Shown here piece by piece: positions 12,001-19,993 of a DNA stretch of 64,000 nucleotides. Position numbers and translations under genes: made by a program. The notes beneath the pieces are model-generated. The model made no database searches, was not told where the DNA came from, and saw nothing but the letters and a program-made list of their open reading frames with translations. How positions within the stretch are numbered: the stretch's first letter is position 1; each line of letters begins with the position of its first letter. The DNA comes from Oerskovia jenensis. GTDB taxonomy: Bacteria; Actinomycetota; Actinomycetes; Actinomycetales; Cellulomonadaceae. The stretch covers positions 3,286,001 through 3,350,000 of the forward strand of contig NZ_JAFBBO010000001.1 of assembly GCF_016907235.1 (NCBI RefSeq). Direction: 5' to 3'.

Positions 12001-13218
12001 ATGCGCCGCACGCTCCCCGACCACCTGGTCCCCTCGGCCCTGGTCCCGCTCGACGGGCTGCCGCTGACGCCGCACGCCAAGCTCGACGTCCGGCGCCTGC
12101 CCGCACCCGACCTCACGCGCGAGGGCGGGCGCGAGCCCCGGACCGACCTCGAGCGCGAGCTGTGCGCGATCTTCGCCGAGGTCCTGGGCGTGACGACCTT
12201 CGGCGCCGACGACGACTTCTACGCCGCGGGGGGCCACTCGCTCCTGGCGATGCGTGCGGTCTCGATGGTCCGCACGCGGCTGGGGCGCCCGCTCAGCGTC
12301 GGCGTCCTCGTCACGGCCCCGACGGTCGAGGCGATCGTCGCGCACTGGGACGCCCCGGAGACCGACCCGTTCGCGGGCACGCTCACGCTGCGCGCCCCTG
12401 CGCCCGGGAGCGAGGCGGCTCCGCTGTTCTGCCTCGCCCCGGCGGGTGGCCTCGGGTGGTCCTTCGCATCGCTCGTCCCGCACGTCCCGGCCGGCACGGC
12501 GGTGCACGCGCTCCAGTCGCCGCGTCTCGCGGGGCCGGGCGGCGCCCCCTCCTCTCTCGTCGACCTCGCCGAGCAGACGGTCCGGGCGGTGCGCGAGGTC
12601 CGGCCGCGCGGGCCGTACCACCTGCTCGGCTACTCGTTCGGTGCGCACCTGGCCCACCTCGTGGCCACGCGTCTGCAGGAGGCGGGCGACGTCGTCGCGA
12701 GCCTGACGATGCTCGACGCCGAGGCCGTCGCGCCCGGGGCGCCCTCCGCCGTCGGGCCGGAGGATCCGTCGTCGGCGGCGGACGCGCACGCCGAGGAGCT
12801 CGACGCCCTCCGGTCGCTCCTCGCGGCCGGCGGGGCCGACCCCGACCTGTGCGCCGCGCCCACGCGCGACGACGTCCTCGACGTCCTGGCCGACGCGCCC
12901 GGTGCGTGGGGCGACCTCGACGAGGACGGGCTCGCCGCGGTCGTCGACACGTACCTCTACTCGTGCGACCTCATGGGCCAGGCCCGCTACACGCCGTTCC
13001 GCGGCGACCTGCTGCTCTTCACGGCGCGGGACACCGCGGCCACGCACGACCCCACGACCCAGCGCGACGCCTGGGCCCCGCACGTGACCGGCGTCGTGAC
13101 CCAGCACGCGGTCCTCGCGGGCCACCACGACATGGTGTCGCCCGCGGCGATCGGGCAGCTCGGCCCGGTCCTCGCGCAGCACCTGAGAACGTTCACCAGC
13201 ACCGACGAGAGGCCCTGA
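9049..13218 (+). CDS. Terminal non-ribosomal peptide synthetase, C-A-T-TE, 1389 aa, predicted to load (hydroxy)ornithine
   Basis: Domains: condensation (HHILLDG at 164-170), adenylation ([10 protein letters not shown] at 652-661), carrier (GGHS, Ser1064) and type I thioesterase (GYSFG, nucleophile Ser1196; GHHDM near 1358-1362 supplies the catalytic His). The specificity residues aligned to GrsA positions 235, 236, 239, 278, 299, 301, 322, 330, 331 and 517 are 708, 709, 712, 750, 776, 778, 801, 809, 810 and 1011. They read D-M-E-N-L-G-L-I-N-K. From memory this is a published ornithine-type code from hydroxamate siderophore synthetases. As last module with TE, the protein adds the final residue and releases or cyclises the peptide. 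The ATG overlaps the upstream stop by 4 nt. The ornithine hydroxylase it would need is not in the window. Confidence 0.95.
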   Translation: MTTTDERTGTAPAGGTAASAAPAPTIAEVLPLAPLQEGLLFHAVSEDTGLDVYTMQSTYRFPGGVDEHAMQRACESLLRRHAVLRAGFAHERFARPVQFVPTAVTVPWRVQDLDHLARDERTTALDRLQYDERQRRFTMDRPPLLRFVLVRLGEQGAALVVTNHHILLDGWSDALLVTELLRHYAAGGEDTSLPPAPQFRDYLAWVAAQDDDAAASAWDVSLSGLAEGTLVAPPDPRRRASMPEVVERDLDPTLSLAVLALARTCAVSVSTLYSAAWALALRSVTGSDDVVFGSTVSGRPPALAGVEEMVGLFLNTVPVRLATRPGEPFRDLLRRFQSEQAELMDHHHVSLGELQRRAGVGALFDTLYVMRNTPEDDAELDRLSAAVGLEDVEGGDATHYPLTFVVHPGQPYRLILSHRTDVVDAARAHALLDQVEAVLRRAVGDPDAPVARVAAVPDDVAPLLLAPGVRAAQDVGDDSLLDLLDRAVATYPHRTALVHGTGSLTFARLGERVDLLARSLVAAGAGPEDVVALAVPRGIDFLVALFATLRAGAAYVPLDAAHPAERLCAIVEAAGARAVVLDESFRGLVGPALAGRAEVPVLADVPVLPVPPEHAGPPTVRLAPLAGDAHPARGDDPWPAHRHDRLAYVMYTSGSTGAPKGVAIEHGGLVNMLRNHRAEIFEPLVASRPAALSAEPVRVAHTVSFAFDMSWEELLWLVDGHEVHLLDEAVRRDPHAMATYCAAERIDVVNVTPSVCSALLAEGLLDEGRYRPSLVLLGGEAVGAEVWDAIARTPGTRGYNLYGPTEYTINTLGGGTDESRRPTVGRPIANTSVYLLDSGLAPVPDGTPGELYVSGIGLARGYHGEPGLSAERFVADPFGTPGARMYRTGDVVRRRPDGQLDFLGRSDGQVKIRGYRVEPGESQAVLARDPRVAQCAVVARRGAGGGHVLVGYVVLAEGAETPAETPAETPAEGDADVLADVLRTMRRTLPDHLVPSALVPLDGLPLTPHAKLDVRRLPAPDLTREGGREPRTDLERELCAIFAEVLGVTTFGADDDFYAAGGHSLLAMRAVSMVRTRLGRPLSVGVLVTAPTVEAIVAHWDAPETDPFAGTLTLRAPAPGSEAAPLFCLAPAGGLGWSFASLVPHVPAGTAVHALQSPRLAGPGGAPSSLVDLAEQTVRAVREVRPRGPYHLLGYSFGAHLAHLVATRLQEAGDVVASLTMLDAEAVAPGAPSAVGPEDPSSAADAHAEELDALRSLLAAGGADPDLCAAPTRDDVLDVLADAPGAWGDLDEDGLAAVVDTYLYSCDLMGQARYTPFRGDLLLFTARDTAATHDPTTQRDAWAPHVTGVVTQHAVLAGHHDMVSPAAIGQLGPVLAQHLRTFTSTDERP
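11923..11964 (+). repeat. In-frame 12-bp tandem repeat in the A domain C-terminal region
   Basis: GCCGAGACCCCT is repeated about three and a half times (one unit differs at its last base), encoding Ala-Glu-Thr-Pro repeats. It sits in the A-domain C-terminal subdomain, just before the helix leading to the A10 motif. The unit length preserves the reading frame. Confidence 0.8.
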
Positions 13219-13219
13219 C

Positions 13220-13477
13220 ATGAACCCCTTCGACGACTCCGAGGGCACCTTCCTGGTGCTCGTCAACGACGAGCGGCAGCACTCCCTGTGGCCCGAGTTC
13301 GCGGCGGTCCCGCCCGGGTGGGACGTCGTGCTGGGCGCCTCGACGCGCGCGGTCGCGCTCGCGTACGTCGACGCGCACTGGACGGACTTGCGCCCTGCGA
13401 GCCTGCGTCGCGTGCTCGACGCCTCCGCGCCCCGGTCCGGCGACCCGACGGCTGCGCCGACCACCACAGCGACGTGA
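13220..13477 (+). CDS. mbtH: MbtH-family NRPS accessory protein, 85 aa
   Basis: A small protein that binds adenylation domains and supports their folding or activity. Family hallmarks are present: the N-terminal [20 protein letters not shown], a Pro-Gly-Trp, and [11 protein letters not shown] near the C-terminus, with the conserved tryptophans. The C-terminus extends about 15 residues beyond the usual core (TTTAT end). The ATG begins 1 nt after the NRPS stop, and the stop overlaps the following GTG. The protein is therefore made with the synthetases and probably serves both A domains seen here. Confidence 0.96.
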   Translation: MNPFDDSEGTFLVLVNDERQHSLWPEFAAVPPGWDVVLGASTRAVALAYVDAHWTDLRPASLRRVLDASAPRSGDPTAAPTTTAT

Positions 13478-14904
13478 GCGGCCCGGGACTTCTCTCCGCG
13501 CTCGCCCTGGACCTGACCCCGCTGCGCGCGAGCCGCAGCTTCCGCCTGCTCTTCGCCGGGCGGGTCGTGTCCCTGCTGGGGCTCGGCATGCTCGTCGTGG
13601 CGCTGCCCGTCCAGGTCTACGCCCTGACGGGCACGTCGCTGCACGTCGCGGGCGTCAGCACGACGCTCGGTGTCGCGGCGTTCGCGGGGACCCTCGTGGC
13701 GGGGGTCGTCGCGGACCGCACGGACCGGCGCCGCGTCATCCTGTGGTCGCGCTCGGCCGCGATCGCGGGCTTCGCCGCGCTGCTCGTGAACTCGCTCGCC
13801 GAGTCCCCGTCGGTGGCCGCGATCTACGTGATCGCGGCCTGGGACGGCCTCGCCGGCGGGTTCAGCGTGGTCGCGCTCGCGGCCGCGGTGCCCTCGCTCG
13901 TGCCGCGCGGCCAGCTTCCCGCGGTCGCGGCGCTCCAGGCGATCTCGCTCGACCTGGGAGCCGTGGTGTCCCCGCTCGTCGCGGGGATCGCGATCGCGCA
14001 CGGTGGGACGAGCCTGGTGTTCGGGGCCGTGGTCGTCGCGAGCCTCGTGAGCCTGGGCTTCCTGGTCCGGCTCCCGCCGCTGCCGCCGGGCGGTGGTGAG
14101 GGGACAGGGGAGATCGTGCCCGACGACGCCGCCTCGCCCGGGCAGGCCGGCTCGGCCCTCGCGTCGCCGGGCTCGGGCGAGACCCCTGCGGCCGACGCGT
14201 CAGGTCGGCGTCCGCGCCCGTGGGACGACCTGGTCGAGGGGCTGCGCTTCGTCGCGACCGACCGCGTGATCGGCGGCATCGTCCTGCTGGGCTTCGTCCA
14301 GATCCTCTTCGCGTCCCCGCACGTGCTCCTCCCCGAGCTGGTCGACAAGCAGCTCGGGGCGGGACCCGAGGTCGTGGGCCTGCTCTTCAGCGCCCCGGCC
14401 GTCGGTGCGCTCGTCGCGACGCTCACGAGCGGGTGGACCGGGCGCGTGCGGCGCACGGGTCGCGTCCTGCTGATCGTGTTCGCGGCCTCGGGCGCCGGGG
14501 TCGCGATGCTCGGCCTGTCGCAGTCGGTCGTGCTCGCGGTCGTCGCCATGACCCTGGTCGGCGCGGGCGACGTCCTGGGCGAGATCCTGCGGTTCACGCT
14601 GCTCTACGAGCGCACGCCCGACCACCTGCGCGGCCGCGTGAGCGCGCTGTGGACCGCGCAGGGCACCGCGGGAGACGCGCTCGGCGGCCCGCTGCTGACC
14701 CTGATCGCCCGGGCGCTCGGCGCGGGCGGCGCGATCGCCGTGGGCGGGGCGCTCGCGGCCGTCGCGACGGGCCTGGTCGCGCTGCTGATCCCGGGGCTGC
14801 GCCGCGCGGTCACCGAGCCGGACCCGGTCGTCCCCGACCCCCACCGACCTTCCCCCCAGCCCGTCGACGCGAGCGTCGGCACCACCCGAGGAGAGAACGC
14901 ATGA
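13474..14904 (+). CDS. entS: EntS-family MFS siderophore exporter, 476 aa
   Basis: Predicted inner-membrane transporter with about 12 hydrophobic segments. It resembles the enterobactin exporter EntS along its length: an N-terminal [14 protein letters not shown] followed by a loop [13 protein letters not shown], the mid-region [22 protein letters not shown] helix, and the C-terminal [19 protein letters not shown] place the start at GTG 13474, overlapping the mbtH stop by 4 nt. The frame is open further upstream, but that part overlaps mbtH and is not protein-like. A polar loop around 14090-14220 between transmembrane helices 6 and 7 is longer than in EntS. Likely role: export of the finished siderophore. 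The stop overlaps the next ATG. Confidence 0.9.
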   Translation: MSGPGLLSALALDLTPLRASRSFRLLFAGRVVSLLGLGMLVVALPVQVYALTGTSLHVAGVSTTLGVAAFAGTLVAGVVADRTDRRRVILWSRSAAIAGFAALLVNSLAESPSVAAIYVIAAWDGLAGGFSVVALAAAVPSLVPRGQLPAVAALQAISLDLGAVVSPLVAGIAIAHGGTSLVFGAVVVASLVSLGFLVRLPPLPPGGGEGTGEIVPDDAASPGQAGSALASPGSGETPAADASGRRPRPWDDLVEGLRFVATDRVIGGIVLLGFVQILFASPHVLLPELVDKQLGAGPEVVGLLFSAPAVGALVATLTSGWTGRVRRTGRVLLIVFAASGAGVAMLGLSQSVVLAVVAMTLVGAGDVLGEILRFTLLYERTPDHLRGRVSALWTAQGTAGDALGGPLLTLIARALGAGGAIAVGGALAAVATGLVALLIPGLRRAVTEPDPVVPDPHRPSPQPVDASVGTTRGENA

Positions 14905-15824
14905 CCAGCACCACGAGCAGGCTCGACACGACCGGACCGGCCACCCGGGCGCAGGCCCCCGCGGACTCGGTCGAGCAGGTCACCCTGCTGACCCACCCGC
15001 TCCGCACCCGCCTGCTGACGGTCTCGGCCGTCGAGCAGGTCGCGGCGCGCATGGTCCGGGTCCGCCTCACGGGCGAGGACCTCGCGGACTTCGTGACGGT
15101 GGCGCCCGAGGACCACGTCAAGATCTTCCTGCCGACCGAGGTGGGCGGGACCCCGGAGATGCCGCAGGTGGTCGACGACCGCTGGGTCGGCGGCCGCCAC
15201 CTCACGAGCCGCGACTACACGGTGCGGTCCTTCGACCGTGAGGCACGCACGCTCGACATCGACCTCGTGGTGCACGAGCACGGGGTCGCGGGTCGGTGGG
15301 CGGGACGCGCGCAGGTCGGCGACCTGGTCGGTGTCCTGGGACCGCGCGGCTCGTTCCTGGTGAACGACGTGTTCGACTGGTACGTCTTCGCGGTCGACGA
15401 GACGGCCCTGCCCGCAGCGGCCCGGTGGCTCGAGACGCTGCGCGCCGACGTGCCCGTCACGGTCTTCGTGGAGGTCCAGGACGAGGGCGACGTGCTGCCG
15501 CTCGCGTCGTCGGCGAGCGTCGACGTCACGTGGCTCTTCCGTGAGGACCGCGCACCGGGCACGACCTCGCTGCTCGCCGACGCGGTGCGCGGCACCGAGC
15601 TGCCGCCCGGCAACGGGTTCGTGTGGGTCGCGGGGGAGTCGCTCTCGATCAAGCCGCTGCGCCGCTACCTCAAGAACGAGCTGGGGCTGGGGCGCGACAA
15701 CTTCGACGTCGACGGGTACTGGCGCAAGGGCGTCTCGGACCACGACCACCACGGCGACGACACCGACGAGACCGAGGCCGTGCCCGACGCCGCGTCCGAG
15801 GCCGACGGTGCCCCTCGTGACTGA
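14901..15824 (+). CDS. Siderophore-interacting protein, FAD-binding ferric-siderophore reductase type, 307 aa
   Basis: SIP/ViuB-family cytoplasmic flavoprotein that releases iron from the imported ferric siderophore by reduction. The FAD-binding motif RDYTVR is at residues 104-109, with the upstream beta-barrel (TRLLTVSAVEQVAARMVRVRLTG) and the downstream NAD(P)H-binding-like half ending in the conserved ESLSIKPLRRYLKNELG region. A His/Asp-rich tail (HDHHGDDTDE) follows and may be disordered or bind metal. The ATG at 14901 overlaps the MFS stop and has a GAGGAGA ribosome-binding site upstream. Its place in the biosynthetic operon couples iron release to production and export. Confidence 0.92.
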   Translation: MTSTTSRLDTTGPATRAQAPADSVEQVTLLTHPLRTRLLTVSAVEQVAARMVRVRLTGEDLADFVTVAPEDHVKIFLPTEVGGTPEMPQVVDDRWVGGRHLTSRDYTVRSFDREARTLDIDLVVHEHGVAGRWAGRAQVGDLVGVLGPRGSFLVNDVFDWYVFAVDETALPAAARWLETLRADVPVTVFVEVQDEGDVLPLASSASVDVTWLFREDRAPGTTSLLADAVRGTELPPGNGFVWVAGESLSIKPLRRYLKNELGLGRDNFDVDGYWRKGVSDHDHHGDDTDETEAVPDAASEADGAPRD

Positions 15825-15837
15825 CGCGGAGGGTGTC

Positions 15838-16809
15838 GTGCCCCGCCACGACCACCCGGCGCTGCGTGTCCTGTCCTCGCCCCCGGGGGCGACGTGGCGC
15901 GTCGTGGTGTGCCCGCACGCGGGTGGGGCCGCGAGCTACTACCGGCGGCTCGTCCTCGCCCGCGACCGGGCGGTCGGCGGGCACCCCAGGAGCCCGAGGG
16001 GGTCGTCAGCGCCGTTCGCCTCGGTCCCCGAGGTCGTGGCCGTGCAGTACCCGGGCCGTGAGACACGGTTCGTCGAGCCGCCCGTGCAGAGCATGGCCGA
16101 CCTCCTCGCGGACGTCGCTGGCCCTGTGCGCTCGCTCCTTGCCGACGACGTCCCCACGGTCCTGCTCGGGCACAGCCTCGGGGCGTCGGTCGCGGTCCGC
16201 GTCGCGGCCGGCCTCGGTCCGGGGGAGGGCCCGGACCTGCTCGTGGTCTCGGGGCGCGCGGCGCGTGCCGACCGCCCACGGTCCGGTGGCCGGGACGGGG
16301 ACGGGAGCGACGTCGTCGGGCCGGGGAGGCTCACCGCGCGGGACGACTCCGCGCTGCGGGCGTGGATCACCGCGCTGGGCGGCACGCCGCCCGAGCTGCT
16401 CGCCGACGCGGAGTTCTTCGCGCTGCACGCGCGCGTCCTGCGCGCGGACCTCGCGGTCCACGACTCGCTCGCGACCGGGGCGGGGGAGCCCGTGGGGATC
16501 ACGGTGCCGCTCCTGCTGCTCGCCGGGTCCGACGACGTCGCGTCCCCTCCGGAGGCGGTCGCGCCGTGGGTGGAGCACGCCCGGGCAGGGGTCCGACGGC
16601 GGGTCGTCCAGGGCGGGCACTTCTTCGTGGGCGACCGTGCGCCCGAGGTGGTCGAGGCGCTGCGCGTCGCACTGACCGCCGTCACGGCGGGCACCTACGC
16701 CGACCGGGTCGCGCGCCCGGCCGCCGAGGAACGGTGGGTGCGGTCGCGCGAGATCGTCGCCGCGGACCTGCGGCGGCTCGCGGGCGCAGCGGCGGGAGCC
16801 GGGTCATGA
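15838..16809 (+). CDS. Type II thioesterase (external, NRPS-associated), 323 aa
   Basis: Alpha/beta-hydrolase thioesterase that frees mis-primed or stalled carrier domains. It shows the type II signature VCPHAGGAASYYR near the N-terminus, nucleophile Ser113 in GHSLGAS, and catalytic His261 in QGGHFFVGD. I chose GTG 15838 because GGAGGG lies 4 nt upstream. Earlier in-frame GTGs (15808, 15817) overlap the SIP gene without a clear site. A Gly/Ser/Arg-rich insertion after the first helix (about residues 45-60) and another around 145-165 make it longer than the usual 240-260 residues. It is separate from the type I TE fused to the last NRPS. Confidence 0.9.
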   Translation: MPRHDHPALRVLSSPPGATWRVVVCPHAGGAASYYRRLVLARDRAVGGHPRSPRGSSAPFASVPEVVAVQYPGRETRFVEPPVQSMADLLADVAGPVRSLLADDVPTVLLGHSLGASVAVRVAAGLGPGEGPDLLVVSGRAARADRPRSGGRDGDGSDVVGPGRLTARDDSALRAWITALGGTPPELLADAEFFALHARVLRADLAVHDSLATGAGEPVGITVPLLLLAGSDDVASPPEAVAPWVEHARAGVRRRVVQGGHFFVGDRAPEVVEALRVALTAVTAGTYADRVARPAAEERWVRSREIVAADLRRLAGAAAGAGS

Positions 16810-17852
16810 GCGGCACGGCCGCCTCCGCGGTCGCGGCCCGGACGGGACGCCGACCCGGCAGCCGGTCGTCCCCCCTCGTGGGTGCCGCGCTCGCCCTCGC
16901 GCTGCTGGCCGCGGTCGCCGCGAGCATCGCGTTCGGTTCGCAGCCCGTGCCCTTGCCCGACGTGCTCGCGGTCCTGCGCGAACCGGGCGTGAGCGAGGCC
17001 TCGGCCGTCGTGTGGGACATGCGTGTACCCCGCACGATCCTGGGGCTGCTCGTCGGGATCGCGCTGGGCGTGGCCGGCGCGCTCACGCAGGCGCACACCC
17101 GCAACCCGCTGGCCGACCCCGGCCTGCTCGGGGTGACGTCGGGCGCGGCGTGCGCCGTGGTGCTGGCGATCCACGTGCTGGGGGTCACGAGCCCGTCGGG
17201 GGCCGTGGGCTTCGCGCTCGTCGGCGCGCTGTGCGCCGGGGGGATCGTCGTGGTGCTCTCGCAGCGCATCCGTGTGCTCGCGCCGGGCGTCACGCTCGTC
17301 CTCACGGGGTCGGTCGTCACGGCCCTGCTCGCATCGATCACGTCGGGGGTCCTGCTGCTCGACCGTACGACGATGGACGTCTTCCGGTTCTGGAGCATCG
17401 GGTCGCTCGTGGGCCGCGGACCCGAGGTCATCTGGACCGTCGCGCCGTTCCTCCTGCTCGGGCTGCTGCTCGCGGTCGTCAACGCGCCGACCCTCGGGGC
17501 GCTCGAGATGGGGGACCAGCTCGGCGTCGCGCTCGGCCGGCACGTCGTGCGAGACCGGGCGGTGGGGTTGCTGGCCGTCACGCTGCTCGCCGCCGCAGCG
17601 ACGGCCGCGTGCGGGTCGATCGCGTTCGTGGGTCTCGCGGCCGCGCACGCGGCGACCCGGCTCGGGCTCGGGGGGCCCGCGTGGCGGGTCCCGGTCGCCG
17701 GGCTGTGCGGGGCGGTCCTGGTCCTGGGCGCCGACGTGGTCGGTCGCCTCGCGCCCGCGACCTCGGAGATCCAGGTCGGCATCGTCATCGCGCTCGTCGG
17801 CGCACCCCTGTTCGTCGTCCTCGCCCGTGGCTACCTGGGAGATCGATCGTGA
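16806..17852 (+). CDS. FecCD-family iron-siderophore ABC transporter permease, 348 aa
   Basis: Polytopic membrane subunit of a BtuCD-type importer. Recognisable blocks are the N-terminal helix, RVPRTILGLLVGIALGVAGA, THTRNPLADPGLLGVTSGA-like text (here QAHTRNPLADPGLLGVTSG), and the C-terminal GSIAFVGLAAAHAATRL coupling region. About nine or ten hydrophobic segments are present, and length is normal for the family. The ATG overlaps the thioesterase stop by 4 nt, and its own stop overlaps the second permease GTG. It pairs with that permease to form the heterodimeric channel. The substrate-binding lipoprotein and the ATPase are not in the window and are presumably upstream or elsewhere. Confidence 0.95.
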   Translation: MSGTAASAVAARTGRRPGSRSSPLVGAALALALLAAVAASIAFGSQPVPLPDVLAVLREPGVSEASAVVWDMRVPRTILGLLVGIALGVAGALTQAHTRNPLADPGLLGVTSGAACAVVLAIHVLGVTSPSGAVGFALVGALCAGGIVVVLSQRIRVLAPGVTLVLTGSVVTALLASITSGVLLLDRTTMDVFRFWSIGSLVGRGPEVIWTVAPFLLLGLLLAVVNAPTLGALEMGDQLGVALGRHVVRDRAVGLLAVTLLAAAATAACGSIAFVGLAAAHAATRLGLGGPAWRVPVAGLCGAVLVLGADVVGRLAPATSEIQVGIVIALVGAPLFVVLARGYLGDRS

Positions 17853-19072
17853 CCACCATCCTGCCGGGGAACGCGCCCGGGACCGGGCGCCCACCGTCCT
17901 CGCGGGCCGCGCAGGGGCGCGGGGCGCAGACCGACGAGGTGCCGGAGCTGCACCGGGGTGCCCCGCGGCCCGGGCCGGACGGCTCGTCGGGCCGATCAGG
18001 CGGTTCGGAGCGGCGGGGCCCGCTGAGGCACGTGCTCCGACGCGTGCTGCGTCCCCTGCTCCGCCACCCGGGCAGTCGTCGGCAGGTGCTGGTCGGGGTG
18101 GGGCTCGTGTGCCTGGTCCTCGTGCTGCTCGTCGCGTCGGTCATGGTCGGCGAGTACGTGCTGCCCGCCCGGGACGTGGTGCGGACCCTGCTCGGTGCCG
18201 GGGACCCGGCCGACCGGTTCGTGATCCTGGGCCTGCGCGCGCCGCGGGCCGCGACCGCGATCGTCGTGGGCTTCGCCCTGGGCGCGGCCGGTGCGATCAC
18301 GCAGTCGGTGGCCCGCAACCCGCTCGCGAGCCCCGACATCCTGGGGGTCACGGCCGGTGCGACCGCAGCCGCCGTCGGGGCGATCGTGCTGGCGGGCACC
18401 GGGGCCCTGAGCGGCTTCCTGGTCACGGCCGGCCTGCCGGTCGTCGCCGTCCTGGGCGGCCTCGTCGCGACCGCTCTCGTGTGCCTGCTCGCGTGGCGCG
18501 GCGGGATCGAGGGGTACCGCCTGGTGCTCGTCGGTCTCGGGGTCAACGCCGGGGCCTCGGCGATCACGTCGTGGATGCTGGTGCGCGCCGAGCTGCCCGA
18601 CCTCAACGCGGCCCTCATCTGGATGACCGGGAGCCTCAACCGTGCGAGCTTCGAGATCGTGGGACCCGTCGCGGCGGTCGTCGCGGTCACGGTCGCGGTC
18701 AGTGCGCTCTCGGCCCGGTGGCTCGCGATCCTGCGCTTCGACTCGCGCGTGATCGTCGGGCTGGGCGTCCGGCGCTCGGCGGCTCAGCTGCTCCAGATCG
18801 CGCTGGCCGTGGTCCTGGCGGCCGCCGCGACCGCGGCGGCCGGGCCCGTCCCGTTCGTCGCGTTCGTCGCACCGCAGATCGCGTGGCGGGCGCTCGCGAC
18901 GCAGGGGCCCCCACCGCTCGGCGCGGGGCTCGTGGGAGCGTGCGTGGTGCTCGCCGCCGACCTCGGGGCGCGTTCGCTGCCCGTGGACCTGCCGGTCGGT
19001 GTGGTGACCTCGGCGATCGGTGCGCCGTTCCTGCTGTGGCTGCTCCTGCGCGAGAGCAAGGAGGTCCGCTGA
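17849..19072 (+). CDS. FecCD-family iron-siderophore ABC transporter permease with long N-terminal extension, 407 aa
   Basis: Second permease subunit. The conserved core starts around residue 85 (VLVGVGLVCLVLVLLVASVMVG) and includes GLRAPRAATAIVVGFALGAAGA, SVARNPLASPDILGVTAGA, and AAGPVPFVAFVAPQIAWR near the C-terminus. Starting at GTG 17849 (4-nt overlap with the upstream stop) gives about 80 extra residues rich in Gly, Pro, Arg and Ser. No better start is obvious, since the frame has no ATG before the core and few GTGs. The extension would be cytoplasmic. This is the last gene of the siderophore operon; the next gene is convergent. Confidence 0.93.
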   Translation: MTTILPGNAPGTGRPPSSRAAQGRGAQTDEVPELHRGAPRPGPDGSSGRSGGSERRGPLRHVLRRVLRPLLRHPGSRRQVLVGVGLVCLVLVLLVASVMVGEYVLPARDVVRTLLGAGDPADRFVILGLRAPRAATAIVVGFALGAAGAITQSVARNPLASPDILGVTAGATAAAVGAIVLAGTGALSGFLVTAGLPVVAVLGGLVATALVCLLAWRGGIEGYRLVLVGLGVNAGASAITSWMLVRAELPDLNAALIWMTGSLNRASFEIVGPVAAVVAVTVAVSALSARWLAILRFDSRVIVGLGVRRSAAQLLQIALAVVLAAAATAAAGPVPFVAFVAPQIAWRALATQGPPPLGAGLVGACVVLAADLGARSLPVDLPVGVVTSAIGAPFLLWLLLRESKEVR

Positions 19073-19103
19073 GCGTCGGGCGCACGGGCAGGTCGAGCCG
19101 GGG

Positions 19104-19125
19104 CCGCGCGTCGTGGTGCGCGCGG
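19104..19125. terminator. Possible terminator between the siderophore operon and the PPTase gene
   Basis: A 7-bp GC stem (CCGCGCG at 19104-19110, complement at 19119-19125) with an 8-nt loop lies in the 67-nt gap between convergent genes. No T-tract follows, so termination there is plausible but weakly supported. Confidence 0.35.
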
Positions 19126-19139
19126 TCGACGCCTGGCGG

Positions 19140-19973
19140 TCACGGGACGGTGAGGCCGTGCCGGGCGAGCAGCGCGATCCCGTCGGCGAGCGTGACGACT
19201 CCGAGCGTGACGGGGCGGCGGGGTGAGCAGAGCGCGACGGCGGCGAGGTAGGTGTCGTGCCGGCCCGCCGAGGGCGCCGCCGGGAGCTCGAGGTCCCGGA
19301 CCACGAGCCGGTCGGGAGCAGGGAGGAACCCTCCGCTGTGCACGACTCCGGCCGGCCGGTCCGCACGGGACAGGAGGAGGTCGTCGCGCGGTGCGAGGAG
19401 CCCCGTGCCGACCGCCTTGAGGACGGCCTCGCGACGGACCCACGACCGCGTGAACGACTCGGCGCCCCACCCGTCGACCGGACTCTCACCCGCCGGGACC
19501 GCGTCGAGGAGGTCGGCGAGATGGGCGCGCGCAGGGGCTGCGGACTCGACGTCCACGCCGACGTCCACCCCCGCCCCGACGTCCGACCCGGTGTCGGGAA
19601 CCGTCGCAGCAGCGGCCCCGGGCAGGGACGGACCCACCGGATCGACGACGGCGACGAGCACCCAGGAGCCCGCGTGCGCGATCGAGAACGACGGCCCCGT
19701 CTCGACGAACGGTCGGCCGGGTGCCGCGCCGTCCCGGGCGCCGAGCCGGATGTCGACGTCCTCGGGAGCCTGGTGGAGTCGCTCCCCGAGGACGGCCCGG
19801 GTCAGGAGCCGTCCCGTGACGAACCGGTCGTGATCCACGGGCTGTCGGAACCTCGACGCCTTGGCCGCCTCGTCGGCCGACAACCAGGCCTCCGGGCCCG
19901 ACAGCCAGGGGGTCGGCGGCGCGCACCAGACCGTGACGCTCGCGGTCAGGGGGGACGTCGGCACACCTGTCAC
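19140..19973 (-). CDS. Sfp-type 4'-phosphopantetheinyl transferase, 277 aa
   Basis: Transfers phosphopantetheine from CoA to the carrier-domain serine of NRPSs. It shows FSIAHAGSW (96-104), GVDVE (139-143; Mg2+-binding Asp141 and Glu143) and WVRREAVLKAVG (Trp178, Glu182, Lys186). The start is set at GTG 19973, which begins just before the usual N-terminal strand; the frame is open further upstream but the sequence there is not protein-like. A low-complexity insert (about residues 111-135, Ala/Gly/Pro/Thr) separates the His motif from the Asp-x-Glu motif. It lies convergent with the siderophore operon and 20 nt after the PQQ-propeller gene, so it may be transcribed from that gene. It most likely activates the NRPSs here. 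Confidence 0.92.
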   Translation of the reverse strand: MTGVPTSPLTASVTVWCAPPTPWLSGPEAWLSADEAAKASRFRQPVDHDRFVTGRLLTRAVLGERLHQAPEDVDIRLGARDGAAPGRPFVETGPSFSIAHAGSWVLVAVVDPVGPSLPGAAAATVPDTGSDVGAGVDVGVDVESAAPARAHLADLLDAVPAGESPVDGWGAESFTRSWVRREAVLKAVGTGLLAPRDDLLLSRADRPAGVVHSGGFLPAPDRLVVRDLELPAAPSAGRHDTYLAAVALCSPRRPVTLGVVTLADGIALLARHGLTVP

Positions 19974-19993
19974 CCTAGGTCGTCGGGGCGGCG

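Noticed and set aside
8362-14001. 1879-codon open frame on the minus strand
   Set aside because: It is an antisense shadow of the NRPS, mbtH and MFS genes: Arg/His/Gly-rich, no domain, and produced by the GC-biased third codon positions of the real genes.
15541-15837. N-terminal extension of the type II thioesterase frame
   Set aside because: It overlaps the SIP gene in another frame and is Arg/Thr-rich nonsense. GTG 15838 has a good ribosome-binding site directly before the conserved region.
1-19140. Iron-regulator box (Fur/DtxR/IdeR type) in the siderophore region
   Set aside because: No TTAGGTTAGNCTAACCTAA-like sequence was recognised; the operon promoter is probably upstream of the window.
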